Shown: piece by piece, positions 1-10,108 of the stretch | Layout of the letters: every line of letters begins with the position of its first letter | Numbering within the stretch: position 1 is the stretch's first letter | Origin: Acanthosoma haemorrhoidale | Lineage: Eukaryota; Arthropoda; Insecta; Hemiptera; Acanthosomatidae | DNA length: 64,000 nt | Direction of reading: 5' to 3' | Assembly: GCA_930367205.1 (NCBI GenBank) | Contig: OV884015.1 | Span: 83,690,841 to 83,754,840, forward strand | The notes under the pieces: generated by a model | Seen by the model: the letters and a program-made list of their open reading frames with translations, nothing else | The model's database searches: none | What the model was told of the DNA's origin: nothing | Program-made: the position numbers and the translations under genes

Positions 1-759
1 AACAAATAGTTATCGATTTCTGGCAAATTTTCACTTCCCTCTTTGTTCCAAAGTTATCTAGTTTTGATAACTTAGTGCCTCACAACTTCTCGTGCAGGCT
101 GTTTTAAATTGAAATTTCGTACCTATAAATAATCTTATATTTAAAGAAAATTTAAAAAAGCTAGTATTTATGTGACAGCAGTAGACAGTTATACATTAAG
201 AACACTTTACATTATGCACTGTTTTATTATAATAAATTGTAAGAATAAGAATAATAATAATATAATAATAATTGTAATATAATTCAGTTAAAGTTAATTC
301 AAAGATGCATAGCACAAAAGGTATTGGATACGAATGATTTAAGAGAGGCATAATTTAAACAGTTAATTTCCAGGGGAGACAAGAGTTCGACCGCTACCAC
401 AAGCTTTATAGTCAGGGGTGGTTAGGTTGGATCTCCACTCATTTCCTCTGCTGGCAGAAAATTATGACAGTCTGAGGGGGCTGTTTGGGTACGCCCGCTA
501 CCCCCTCCCCCCACGAACCAGAGGGAAATTGAACTGTCCGTTTGTCCTTCATGTCCTCTGGCTGTTCCTTCGGAGCTGTTCCGATGGTTCGATATTCACC
601 AGAGATATCAAAAAACTAAATTGAATTTAAATATTCCCGTATTTTGCACTATGAATGTTCCCCGCGAGTGATGCTTTTGTGATTAGGGGTGTTTGGTAAT
701 TTGTGATTATTGTCACTCGAAAAATAAATCTAATTTGTAGTAACATTTCTTATAGGGGC
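1..759. other. No gene recognised; A+T-rich flank
   Basis: Simple A+T-rich DNA with (AAT)-like stretches around 245-275 and one pyrimidine-rich patch of C runs near 500-515. Short open frames here have no recognisable domains and look like chance. Nothing further can be supported. Confidence 0.6.
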
Positions 760-1545
760 TGTAGCTACCGCTAACTACATAAGATAAATCACCCTATACT
801 CTATTGTATATATATATATTGTAAATCGTTATAATGTATTGTAAATTAATTTAAACAATTGTAAATAACATTACCAAACCATAAGTCATACTAGTGTAAA
901 TATTGTAAACAACTAAAGACGAAGCTGCAAAAAACTAGTCAGAGGCCCTTGAAGGGAGAGGCAGGTAGCAACCCAGGCCTGGGTGGGTCACAGCCTAGAA
1001 CAAGCAAGCGTCACCTCAACCCTGCGGTGTGGTTGGTCAGATTACACCCCAGATCATTGGTTACTGGCAGCTATAAATAGGGCCTCGTTTTAGCCCTCTC
1101 TGACTGGTATCCTGCAGCTGCACTGATGTTTCAAGATTTGGCCTTCTCATTTATGAAAACCTCTACATCTCACTTCCTAACCTCGCTATGTTTTAGTCCG
1201 GCCTTGTCAGACCCTCCTAGTGGGACTCTGTGCCTTTGTTTAGCTAAAACTAGCACTTCCTTGGAAATAATTTCTTCCTTGCGGACGACGGCCACCTGGC
1301 GCCCTACGAACTTTACATTGAAGTGTCTCCCCCAGTGATCCAGACTGACTCTCTCCGCTTCATACTCGCCTTTGGGATCCGGACCGTTTTCACCTGCCCT
1401 CAGATACCGAGTTTGAATTCGTGGTCATTCCAAGACCACATAAACTACCTACAATACCTACCCTATACCTCTTCTCCTGAACATAGTGCACTGTCGGGGC
1501 ACATACCTATCAAATATGGAGTCAGATAATACAGTAGTAAGACCC
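760..1545 (+). mobile_element. Solo LTR, copy 1 (3'-truncated)
   Basis: The sequence starts TGTAGCTACCGCTAACTACA and is collinear with copies at 1743-2408 (+) and 46089-46846 (-). The best match to copy 2 is at both ends: about 760-935, and about 1290-1545 (the stretch around CGCCTTTGGGATCCGGAC and the TCGGGGCACATACCT stretch). A TATA-type box, CTATAAATAG, lies at 1071-1080 and is followed by a pyrimidine-rich stretch, as expected of an LTR promoter. The match to copy 2 stops at the GTAAGACCC shared near 1545, where copy 1 runs into a T-rich stretch, so its last ~100 bp are missing. No internal coding region is attached. Confidence 0.7.
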
Positions 1546-1742
1546 TTTTTTTTTTAAAGTAAGTAAAAATTAGTTAATCAAAGGTAATCAGCATCCTCGC
1601 TTTTTTTTTTTTTAATTATTTTCAAGAAATTTTCTAATTTTACTTGCTAGAACTGTTTACATTATAGAAATTATAATTATTATATTATAGAAAGTGAAGA
1701 CGTAGTCACCATCATTTTCTCTACAATTTTTTATATAAACAA

Positions 1743-2408
1743 TGTAGCGACCACTAACTACATAAGATAAATCACCCTACACTCTATTGTATATATGTTT
1801 TAAATTAATTTAAACAAATGTAAATAACATTACCAAACCAAAAGTCATTGTAAAGGTTGTAAACAATAAAAGACGAAGCTGCAAACAAACCAGTTAGAGG
1901 CTGGAAACCCTCACCCTCTACCCAGAGCAGAGACCCGGACGAGGCCTGAGTCACTACAAGCAAAAAGGGACACCGCATACTGGGATATCATTGGCCACAA
2001 TAACGAGTTACATGTTTGGGTACTAACGATGCAAGCCCTCTCCTCTCCCTCTCCCTCGCGGACATCGGTTCCCGTGGCCCTACAAACTTTACCTAGTAGT
2101 GTCTCCCACGGCAATCCAGTCTGCCTCTCTCCAGTTCACACTCGCCTTTGGGATCCGGACGGTTTTCGCCTATCCTCAGATACCGAGTGTTAATTCGTAG
2201 TCATGACAAGACCACATAAGCTACCTACAGTACCTACTCTATACCTCTTCTCCTGAACATACTGCATTGTCGGGGCACATACCTTTAAAAATATGAAGTC
2301 AGATAGTAAGACCCGTTATGAAGCAAGTTTCCAGGTCATAGCTTAATCAACCCTCACTTCGTCACCAGGACTAGGGTAACTAGGCACCCCCCTTGTGACG
2401 ACCCGACA
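1743..2408 (+). mobile_element. Solo LTR, copy 2, with 4-bp target duplication
   Basis: 666 bp beginning TGTAGCGACC and ending CCCGACA, giving canonical TG...CA LTR ends. It is flanked by ACAA at 1739-1742 and again at 2409-2412, a 4-bp target-site duplication of the kind made by gypsy-type integrases. The same ends are seen in the inverted copy at 46089-46846. With no internal region and an intact duplication, it is best read as a solo LTR left by LTR-LTR recombination. It lies 197 bp after copy 1 in the same orientation, and nothing between them resembles gag or pol. Confidence 0.8.
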
Positions 2409-2412
2409 ACAA

Positions 2413-3663
2413 TAATAAAAATCAGTCCTTATTTTTGGCCAAAATTGGCTTTTAAGAAAAAAAAAATTTCTACGACATTAATAACATCAAACGATTAAAT
2501 CAACCTTAAATTAAAAGGTGATTTATCTCGAAGCATACTGATTAGATTTTAATAAAACTAAGGTAACAAAAAGTGTTAAGAAAACATTAAAGACAGTAAC
2601 TCAACCATAATTATTCTTAAAAACACTTTAAAAAAACTCACTTATTTAATACGATCCGAAGAGGTTACAGTCTCAAACAGTAGCATTTTTGCGTGTAATT
2701 TATCCAGTAAAAGAAGTTATTTTAAGTAGCCAAGATGGTGCGTGAGACAGAACGAAGTATTTTTATATAAAATAACTTTTTGTTATTTTCAGAAATTTCT
2801 AAGAACAGACCAAGGGACTCAGGGCTGGACCTGGACAATTCTTTGCAGTTGCTCCTTGGTATTCTATTCCTTAATCCCTTTTGTATAGATTTGAAAATGC
2901 AATTTAGTTTATAATGTTTGTCACAAAAATTAGACATTTATTAAGCAAAAATGAAACAAATTGTGTTTTTGACAAGTTGTAAACTAATGATATTAAGCAT
3001 ATTTCCGCAGCTTTTAAAGATACACGGACATATCCATCCAGTCATCCACTTATGTATTTGAAAGCATATGACAGAATTGATTCAAAGGGTTATTGTTAGA
3101 ATATAAACAAATAAAACTACCTCTCACAGCAATAACACTGAAAGGAACAGTGAGTGCTAACTCTTTATGAGCAGTGAACCTAATTTTCCTCACATAGCAT
3201 CTGCCAAGGGCTACTCCCTGCCGAAGCGGCACCTCCCAAACCCCAGGGCTTTAATTATTGTCTGCTAAAGCTAATAGTTTGACCGAGCCAGCCTGCTCCG
3301 AGGGTGATTTAGAGTGTTTTTCTTTCATTAAGACCGGCTGTTCTAACTTTTCATAATTATTCCACTTCCTTTGTCGTCTTTAAACGTGATCCATGACCAT
3401 GTTAAATTTCCCTGTGTTTTTTAGTTGAATTATCTTTGTAGGGTCGGCCTCCCCACTGAGCGTGCCAACTTGATGTTTTTGTTAATTGGATTTAATTGTG
3501 CCGGGACTCAGCGAGTAACGTTAGTCATGTCACCGGAGAGAACTTTGGCAACCTAGAAAGTAAATCTTTAACTTGATTATAAGAACACTAGTATAAAAAA
3601 AAATACTTTTTTTATATTGCAAAAATAATACTTGTATATTATTAGTACTGTAGTAGTAAAACT
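2413..3663. other. No gene recognised
   Basis: A+T-rich spacer. Open frames up to about 70 codons occur but carry no recognisable motif. A moderately G+C-rich patch at about 3225-3310 is unexplained. Confidence 0.6.
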
Positions 3664-4250
3664 TTTTTATTGTGGTAAAATTACAATCTGCCTTGTTGGA
3701 CACAAAGCAATTGTGATAAATGTTCTCATTTATACTATAATTACAATTCTTCATTCACTCACTCATTCATAAAGTATTTAAAAACAGCCCAGAGACCTCC
3801 TAAGTCCAGAAGGTTGACACCTCCCTCACGTGTGAAAGATGTAGTGGAGTCTTGGGAAGTCCGCCACGCTCCTCCGTCAGCCGAGTCACTTGATAACAGC
3901 CAACGGATACTGACCAAGAGCGCGAGAGCCATAGACGCTCAGGACATGATAGGAGAAACTAGCCATTGCCAGATCTCCCACTGCCACGTATTTATAGCAG
4001 GTCACGAGGCCACTGCCGCTTTGTCCGGGGAGATTTTAGAGATGTGAGGCCCAGTGTAATGACTGTATAAGGTAAAGGGTAGTAAGGTGGATGGTTAGGT
4101 TTCTATGGAATGTCAAAAACTTGGAAGGGTGTTCAAGAATATACGGTATATTAAAATCGTTACTATTCGTCTCAGGACTTTTGATTGAAAGGATTGGGTA
4201 CGTTTGATGTTCGACTTTTTTCGCTCTCTCCCGTAGCTCTATTCCAGATT
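3664..4250 (-). mobile_element. Jockey-type non-LTR retrotransposon 3' end (family A)
   Basis: A 5'-truncated, diverged 3' end read on the minus strand. It shares a long collinear stretch with 33815-34374 (opposite orientation) and 27213-27985. Landmarks on the plus strand are the TTTATTGTGGTAAAATTACA tail at the left, a CATTCACTCACTCATTCATA stretch, CAGCCCAGAGACCTCC, TGGGAAGTCC, GGTCACGAGGCCACTGCCG and GATTGAAAGGATTGGGTACG. The better copy at 27213-27985 shows that the right-hand part is the C-terminal reverse transcriptase region and the rest 3' untranslated sequence. No intact reading frame remains. Confidence 0.75.
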
Positions 4251-4525
4251 ATTATTAGTAATGTAGATTTAATGCACGTTTTCATTAATTCATAGAATGA
4301 CTTAGATTAAACAAGTGCATTAAAACCCGCCATAACTGTTTATTACATACTACAGAGGAGTCGCACATCTTCGTTTACTTTGACAAAAATGGGTCTCAAC
4401 AGTAAGGACCTGGGCAAGCTGTTTAAGGGGAAGATTATATATTATAAAATCCACTACTACAATTTTTAGTCCAGTAATTAATAGTTTACATACATTTTGA
4501 TCCGCATCTTTTTAAATAGCGTTTA
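4251..4525. other. No gene recognised
   Basis: A+T-rich spacer between two retroelement fragments, with no recognisable motif. Confidence 0.55.
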
Positions 4526-4534
4526 GGATTCCCG

Positions 4535-4775
4535 TTTTTTTTTTTTTTTTTTTTTTTTTTTCTTCATAGCCCCTTTAAATTTACAGATAATTATATATAA
4601 TTATAGATCCTCAGGCGAATCTATTTACAAATTATTTTGTATTTCCTGTAGCATAACTACCTTATATACAGGTTTTGTTATTTTATAGAAATTATATAAT
4701 GTATAAACAAGTATAATGATATACATTATACGGGACTTGACTAAACTGACTAATACGGTGATGGGGCTCACCATT
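4535..4775 (-). mobile_element. Short poly(A)-tailed retroposon (family C) with target duplication
   Basis: The element begins on the plus strand with a run of about 26 T and ends near CTCACCATT. It is flanked by GGATTCCCG at 4526-4534 and 4776-4784, extended by TT on both sides, so a 9-11 bp duplication typical of target-primed reverse transcription. Read on the minus strand, a roughly 215-bp body ends in poly(A). The first ~130 bp after the T run (CATAGCCCCTTTAAATTT, ATAGATCCTCAGG, TATACAGGTTTTGTTATTTT) recurs at 25832-25965. No protein is encoded; it is either a SINE or a heavily 5'-truncated LINE tail. Confidence 0.75.
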
Positions 4776-4870
4776 GGATTCCCGTTAGTTATCTTAAAAA
4801 AATAAAAAAAATTGATATTTTCTTTTAGGATTCCCGTTAGTTATCTTAAAAGAAAATATCAATTTTTTTG
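4776..4870. repeat. Direct repeat plus perfect 23-bp inverted repeat (palindrome)
   Basis: GGATTCCCGTTAGTTATCTT occurs at 4776-4795 and again at 4828-4847. Positions 4805-4827 and 4847-4869 are perfect reverse complements (23 nt each) separated by the 19-nt loop GGATTCCCGTTAGTTATCT. The arrangement fits a local template-switch or snap-back duplication at the edge of the preceding insertion. The arms are A/T-rich (TTGATATTTTCTTTTA core). Confidence 0.85.
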
Positions 4871-5443
4871 AACGTGTATTGTAAGTTTACCGTTAGACCT
4901 AGCGGCATGGAATTTCATGTTTTATCTTGATCAGTCATCACTGCCTAATATATTAGAAAACAATGAAAGGCTATATGAATATTATTGTGCTTTGACATGA
5001 CCTAAAGAAAATTTGAATGATGATCGATCAATTAACGCCAGATATAAGCTTAGGAGGGATCCGTAGTAAAAACCCGGACGAGATAAAACTGCGCACAGGT
5101 GTAACAGCCCTACCATTATTCTCAGCGCCAACCAATTACCATTTATTGGTTGTGAAGGAGCATTAAGAACCACGGGAGGAGGTTTGATAGATTGGCTAGG
5201 GCTCTGCAACAGTCAGAGGTAATCTTGTTTTCTCTTGTTGTTTGAAAGATGTTGGCTGCAGAGCGGAAATAAAACAAGGGATTCGGCTACCCACCTTTTT
5301 TGCGGATAACTCACCTTACCATTTCTTGACCGGAATGCCTCCTACAAAATCAATAAAAAATATAATTTAACTCTGTACGTATCCTTCATTACCAAAAGTT
5401 TACCAAAATTACAATAAAATAACTACTAGTACAATTCAATAAC
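4871..5443. other. No gene recognised
   Basis: A+T-rich spacer. A 75-codon open frame on the minus strand (4982-5209) has no recognisable features and is treated as chance. Confidence 0.55.
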
Positions 5444-5550
5444 AACTTTATTATGATGAAATTACAATTAAAAGGCAATAAATAATTGAGATAAGGGTTT
5501 TCATTCATACCATATTTACAATTCATTCGTTCGCACATTCATACAATATT
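5444..5550 (-). mobile_element. Jockey family A 3' tail fragment
   Basis: A short fragment with the family A end: ACTTTATTATGATGAAATTA, then AAAAGGCAATAAATAATTGA, then the TTCATTCATACCATATTTAC stretch and a degenerate CATTCGTTCGCACATTCATA. The orientation is minus, with the T-rich tail on the left. Only about 100 bp of the 3' untranslated end is present. Confidence 0.65.
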
Positions 5551-6201
5551 AATAAAATAACTAATATAATAATTTCAACACATGTTAATTGGATTTAGAC
5601 CAATTGTTAACCAGCCGTCCCATTGGACTATAAACAATCCAATTACAGCCCAAGTTTTTTTATTCTCTTACATGCAATAAAATGGTGGTATTTTGTCGAA
5701 ATAAATGTTAAAATAATATTTCAAACCCCAATTACTTATTTTTGACAAGAATATAAGAATGCTTCTAGCCCGGGCTCAATGCCCAACTCACACTAGGATT
5801 TGGGGATCGCTCTAGTCAGGGTTGACTTGGCCTGATGAGGATAAATTAGGAGCTATTTAAGTAAAGAACTAGTGAATCCGATCAAGCAAACCTTCCAGGT
5901 TGATAAGTATGTCTGTTGCTGATTACTATGGCACCTAAGCTCCACTTACCAACTATGACGTCAAACTTTGGTCGGTCCTTTCCTCTTCAACGATTTTTTT
6001 TTTTTAATAGCACCTATCGATCCAAATAACAGACGTAGGCTGGCAACCATTATATAATAGATGTAATAAGAATTGTGTGATTTTTGCAAAATATGCAACC
6101 ATTTTCAGAGACAGTTTTAAACACCCCTTACAAATTTTGAGGAGGTGGGAATGCTTGTTATGATACTAACCTAATTAAGTATAGATTATTATAATTTGTC
6201 T
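5551..6201. other. No gene recognised
   Basis: Spacer with no supported feature. A CTGATGA string at 5832 lacks the other parts of a hammerhead ribozyme. Confidence 0.55.
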
Positions 6202-6380
6202 CCTTTTTCTCTCTTGCATGCGTAGGAGGTGACAACTATGTGGATTTAGGAGGTCTCTGGGCTGTTTGTAAATACTGTATGAATGAAAAATTCTAAATAT
6301 GGTATGAATGAGATCATTTGTCACAATTACTTATTGCCCAATAAGGCAGAATGTAATTTTATCATAATAAAGGGGTTTAA
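6202..6380 (+). mobile_element. Jockey family A 3' tail fragment
   Basis: Plus-strand copy of the family A end: GGAGGTGACAACTATGTGGA, GGAGGTCTCTGGGCTGTTTG, TAAATACTGTATGAATGA, then TTGCCCAATAAGGCAG and TTTTATCATAATAAAGG. It matches 34195-34374 closely and includes the conserved TGCC/GGCA hairpin and an AATAAA signal near the end. It is 5'-truncated and non-coding. Confidence 0.75.
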
Positions 6381-6915
6381 TAATAAAAATAATAATTTAT
6401 AAATCTAAGCACATACCATTCCATATGTATTACTTAATAGCAATTACCCAGGATCGAGTTAGTGGAGGATTACTTGAAACAGTGAAACGATCTATTAGGG
6501 GAGGATTTGTCGACATCAGAGGACCCCCACCAAGAAAGCGGAGGCATTAGTCTAACAGGTTAATCCCTTAACTGAGTTACGGTGGTTTCAAGTTTGTCAC
6601 CACATCCCAACTATGTGTGATTTCTCAGCGGTTCGAGGTCATATTGTTTCATCTAACGGGCTAGAGTTTCGCTTAGCAGTCCAAGATTGTTTCAGGTCAT
6701 ATCCTGTTATATGTTCCTGTTTCGAGGAATCTTAACTATTCCTAATATCAATGGCTTCAGATAAGGATAAAATTGCATATTCTAGTTTATCTGTTATATA
6801 TCTTAGGTGTTAGTGAAAAAACATGTTGTTTCGTTCTCATTCGTCTGGCTGTCCATTCTGGTATTTGGGTTTTCTCTGTAGTTAAAACAAATGATTAATA
6901 CTTAATAGTTCGATT
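6381..6915. other. No gene recognised
   Basis: Spacer. In continuation with the copia-like fragment just to the right, 6790-6915 still shows broken, weak similarity on the minus strand, but no frame is maintained. Confidence 0.5.
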
Positions 6916-7212
6916 TCATTCCTTGCCCTTTAAATGATTTCTGTAGTTTAGTCGGGTATAGTCATCAATGAAAGCATGAGTATCTACTTGGATAGCGAAT
7001 TGAATATAGTTTAGCAAAGGAAATGAAATCTGAGAGGTTAGTGACCTCACTAGCCCCTGAGCCTTACTTTCCAACTCTTCAGAACGTATTTTTTCTTGTT
7101 GTGAAACAAGAAATAGAACTGTACACCATTTTCCTGGAAGATAGTTAGCAGCTTTCATTGAGTGGTTAAAGAGGAAGTGGGTACCACTAGCCATTTTGTG
7201 CATAAGTATCAT
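6916..7212 (-). pseudogene. Ty1/copia-type integrase relic
   Basis: A 98-codon open frame whose C-terminal half resembles a copia integrase core. The stretch around FIDDYTRLNYRNHLKGKE corresponds to the conserved F-I-D-D-Y-(T/S)-R block, where the second D of IDD lies near but is not itself the catalytic centre. The N-terminal half is not recognisable. Downstream on the same strand the frame breaks at once into stops. No LTRs or reverse transcriptase of the same element are visible nearby, so this is an isolated old fragment. The assignment rests on one motif block and is tentative. Confidence 0.42.
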
Positions 7213-8294
7213 GCCGCGATACGCAAAATATAAAATCAGCCCAAAGACCGAAGTAGATCAGGACTTTTGTCAAACAATTCGCCATATACAGAACTATTTC
7301 AAATACACGTTACTGTAAAGAAGATTAACTGAAATTTTACTTTGTTATTTTTTTTTTATGTGAAATTTCTTTTTTTTGTTTTGTTTGTGCTATATTATTA
7401 TTCATAGGTGACTTGAGTCCAGAATAAAGCTTTTTTTTATTTATTTATCTGTTTCGATTGATATCTAGCTTGTAAATGGCTTATCGCACGTTTGAATATT
7501 GAGTTCATGCATTTCATACAGTTTGAAAGGTGTTTGGGTTTCCAGGTGTTTGGGTTCCTGGAAATTGCTGGATGTAATCAATAAATAGTCAATCTAAATT
7601 AATCCCTTTTACTTTGGAATTCTTCGTACATATGACATTTCCCTAGGATGACTGTAATGTCGTCAGTTTTATTACTATCATCATCTCACAAGTCTGCATT
7701 CTTATCGTATTGATATAATTGAATAAATGAATACCTGTGGCATGGAAAGGTATAAAATAAAAACATCGGAATGATTTTAGCAGTATTTTTGAGGTTTTTA
7801 GAGAAACGTAGTGCCTACTGCTTCCTTGAGATTGGGACTATACCTAAGATATACCCTTTCCTAATTAGCTATACCTAGGGATTGAGGGCGGTAACTCTGA
7901 ACTTTGATTCAAACTGGAAAGTGTCGCTAGCGTCTAAAGACTTGCAAGCGGAGAGGAAACTCTACTAAAAGAATTCCAAGTGACTCCGAGCTCAGGTAAT
8001 ATCGACTTCGCTGACACTTCACTCGTAAACGCTTGACTGATTTCCAAGGCAAATTACAAGATGTAATTAGTGCAAGAAAGTTGAGCAGGTGCTAACTATT
8101 TTCAAGTCCATTGTAAATAGATTTAACTTGACGACGTGATTGAAAAGGTAATGTAATTTCTAGTCTTGAACAATGATATTTTTGAACGTTCATTGGATCA
8201 TTCTAAATGTAACAACTTTTTTATCTTACCTGGATTAGTCTGTACTGTTTATCTACTGCCACAAAATAAGTGAATTTTCATTATGTTAATCGTG
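7213..8294. other. No gene recognised; left flank of the retrovirus
   Basis: A+T-rich DNA with homopolymer T runs (about 7351-7358, 7431-7437). No motif can be supported. The last bases, CGTG, abut the retroviral LTR. Confidence 0.55.
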
Positions 8295-8557
8295 AGTTAA
8301 ATAATTGATAACCAAAGGGGCCTTTTTAAAAAGTGGTTTATTAACTAGACAAACAATACAACTTATATGATAATAATGACAGAGTAATACGTCAGGGGTA
8401 CAGTAACGAGATGAATGAGAGCTGGTGAGAGGAAAAGGAGAATTATATAAGGACAGATTAGATTAAGGAGTGCTGATATTTATGCTGACTTAGGCGATGT
8501 GCAGGTGTCAGCTGGGTGTTGACTGTCGGTGTGCGTGTGTCAGCTGCTTCCATAACT
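8295..8557 (-). repeat. 3' LTR of the retrovirus
   Basis: 263 bp, matching 15592-15854 except at two positions. On the minus strand it carries a TATA-like TTATATAA (8443-8450) and an AATAAA poly(A) signal (complement of 8337-8342) about 40 bp before the LTR end. Being identical in structure to the 5' LTR, it would serve for 3' end formation here. Confidence 0.93.
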
Positions 8558-8569
8558 CCTTCCGTCTTT
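8558..8569 (-). promoter_or_regulatory. Polypurine tract
   Basis: On the minus strand AAAGACGGAAGG sits directly before the 3' LTR, where the plus-strand primer of reverse transcription is expected. It is purine-only apart from one C. Confidence 0.7.
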
Positions 8570-8584
8570 AGGTTTCTTGTTCCA

Positions 8585-10108
8585 TCAAGAAATTAAGTTG
8601 ATGGCTGCAGGTGCATGAGGGCTGTTATTTGGGTGATAAACCCTTGTTGCCAAAATGTTGATAGGCTCTTGTTGTCCGGGATGGTATACAACTGTTGGTG
8701 TAGGGTTTCGTAAGGAATTGGTAGTTTTGCATTTTTTAAGGTAGTAGAGGATTACAATTATAATAGCGGCCCCTATAATTAAATAAAAATAAAAATAAGT
8801 ATTGGATTGATTAAATATAAGTGGTTCTAAAACTATGTCTGTTATATTTAGGTTTTCTATTTCGCTTATATTTGCGATTACATCTATATCTATTTTATTG
8901 TACAATTTGTTTATGGTGGAGTCTATTATATGTCTTGAAATTTTGGGGAGTTCTTTATAACAATCATTTTGATCTAGGGTGAGTAAGCTAACGGGTGGTA
9001 GGTATACAGTATCATTAGTAAGGAAATTGTCTAATTTGGAGAGGTTAGTGGTTATAAAACTGTTTATATTATCTATATATCTAATGTTAGTATTGGCTAA
9101 TTTATATTTGCATGCATTCATCGTTCCAGATGAAATAATATTATTTATACAGTTCTTACAGTAATATTCATTGTTTAAAAATGTACAATTTGTTGTATAT
9201 AATATATTAAATTTTTTTATTATAATAGTTTCGTCTATATCTAAAGTCACGTATTGTTTGTTAATTTTTACAGGCGAAGGTATGAGTAAATAAGTCTTTA
9301 TATTTAAATTTGCCTTAGGAAGGTCTACAAAGATATGGAGTGTTTTATTATGAGTAGTGCAGTGAATTTTACTCATTATCCACAGGATTTCAGGATTCCT
9401 AGAAGCTAGATTTACATTTTGGTTTATGTCATGTAGTATTTGGGACATTAATGATGAGTGTGTGATGCCAATTTTGCATAGTTCCAGTGTTAATGTGAGT
9501 TCATCTATTTTGTTGTGTAGGTGTGTCAGAATTATGTACATGTCAAAGAATGCCATTTCCTTGTTTATCTTCATTATGTTGTCTTGTTCTGTTTTAAAAT
9601 TGTTATTAATTAATTGTATGTCCTTTTGAAAGTTTTTAATTACGTGTTTATTAAGTTTTATGTCTTGTTCTATGTTGTGTTCTATATTATAGTTGTTCCG
9701 TCCTAACTCATTTATTACTTCGTCATAATGTGATTTGTCATCAGCTGTCATGGTGCCAGTAAGCCAGCTGAGAGCTGTTCCAAGTCCGTTTATTAGTCCT
9801 CTCTTAGTTCGTTTGTTGTGTGATTTTAATAGGTTTAATTTGTTTTGTGTTTGTATGATAAGGTTTTTGATTATAGGGTATGTCGGTAGGTCCCTATAAG
9901 ATGGTACATTGTTCTGTATATTGTTTAGTTCCTTGTCAAGTAAGCTAATGTCATAAAAATGGTATGTCCTGTAGTAATTTTCTATTACCTTTGCGTTCTT
10001 TATAGTGTAATGTAGGACTCCGGGGTTATCTCTTATATCAGTCACTGTCATAGTATATGTTAATGTCCATAGAAGTGTCTGGATTAGTACTGTCCGAGTA
10101 GGATTCAT
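8585..10108 (-). CDS. env: Envelope fusion glycoprotein (env) of the retrovirus
   Basis: 507 residues from an ATG at 10106-10108, open to the stop at 8585. Predicted layout: an N-terminal hydrophobic signal peptide (about 1-21), a furin-type cleavage motif RTKR at 100-103, directly followed by a glycine-rich hydrophobic fusion peptide (about 104-120), a long helical and potentially coiled-coil region (about 125-225), a cysteine-bearing region (C250, C308, C317, C320, C333, C383), many N-X-S/T glycosylation sites, a transmembrane segment (about 439-458), and a short cytoplasmic tail. This is the architecture of gypsy-type Env proteins and the related baculovirus F proteins, class I membrane-fusion glycoproteins. 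The start overlaps the 3' end of pol by 71 bp in a different frame, so expression is expected from a spliced subgenomic RNA, as known for gypsy. No internal stop or frameshift is seen. Confidence 0.9.
   Translation of the reverse strand: MNPTRTVLIQTLLWTLTYTMTVTDIRDNPGVLHYTIKNAKVIENYYRTYHFYDISLLDKELNNIQNNVPSYRDLPTYPIIKNLIIQTQNKLNLLKSHNKRTKRGLINGLGTALSWLTGTMTADDKSHYDEVINELGRNNYNIEHNIEQDIKLNKHVIKNFQKDIQLINNNFKTEQDNIMKINKEMAFFDMYIILTHLHNKIDELTLTLELCKIGITHSSLMSQILHDINQNVNLASRNPEILWIMSKIHCTTHNKTLHIFVDLPKANLNIKTYLLIPSPVKINKQYVTLDIDETIIIKKFNILYTTNCTFLNNEYYCKNCINNIISSGTMNACKYKLANTNIRYIDNINSFITTNLSKLDNFLTNDTVYLPPVSLLTLDQNDCYKELPKISRHIIDSTINKLYNKIDIDVIANISEIENLNITDIVLEPLIFNQSNTYFYFYLIIGAAIIIVILYYLKKCKTTNSLRNPTPTVVYHPGQQEPINILATRVYHPNNSPHAPAAINLIS

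Noticed and set aside
1126..1529. Two overlapping 68-70 codon frames on the plus strand
   Set aside because: They lie inside the solo LTR; the matching region of copy 2 does not keep the frames.
5832..5838. CTGATGA as a second hammerhead core
   Set aside because: No GAAA element or pairing stems follow.
8291..8294. Clean 4-bp target duplication for the retrovirus
   Set aside because: The left flank is CGTG and the right flank GTGG; only GTG is shared, so a 4-bp duplication cannot be claimed.
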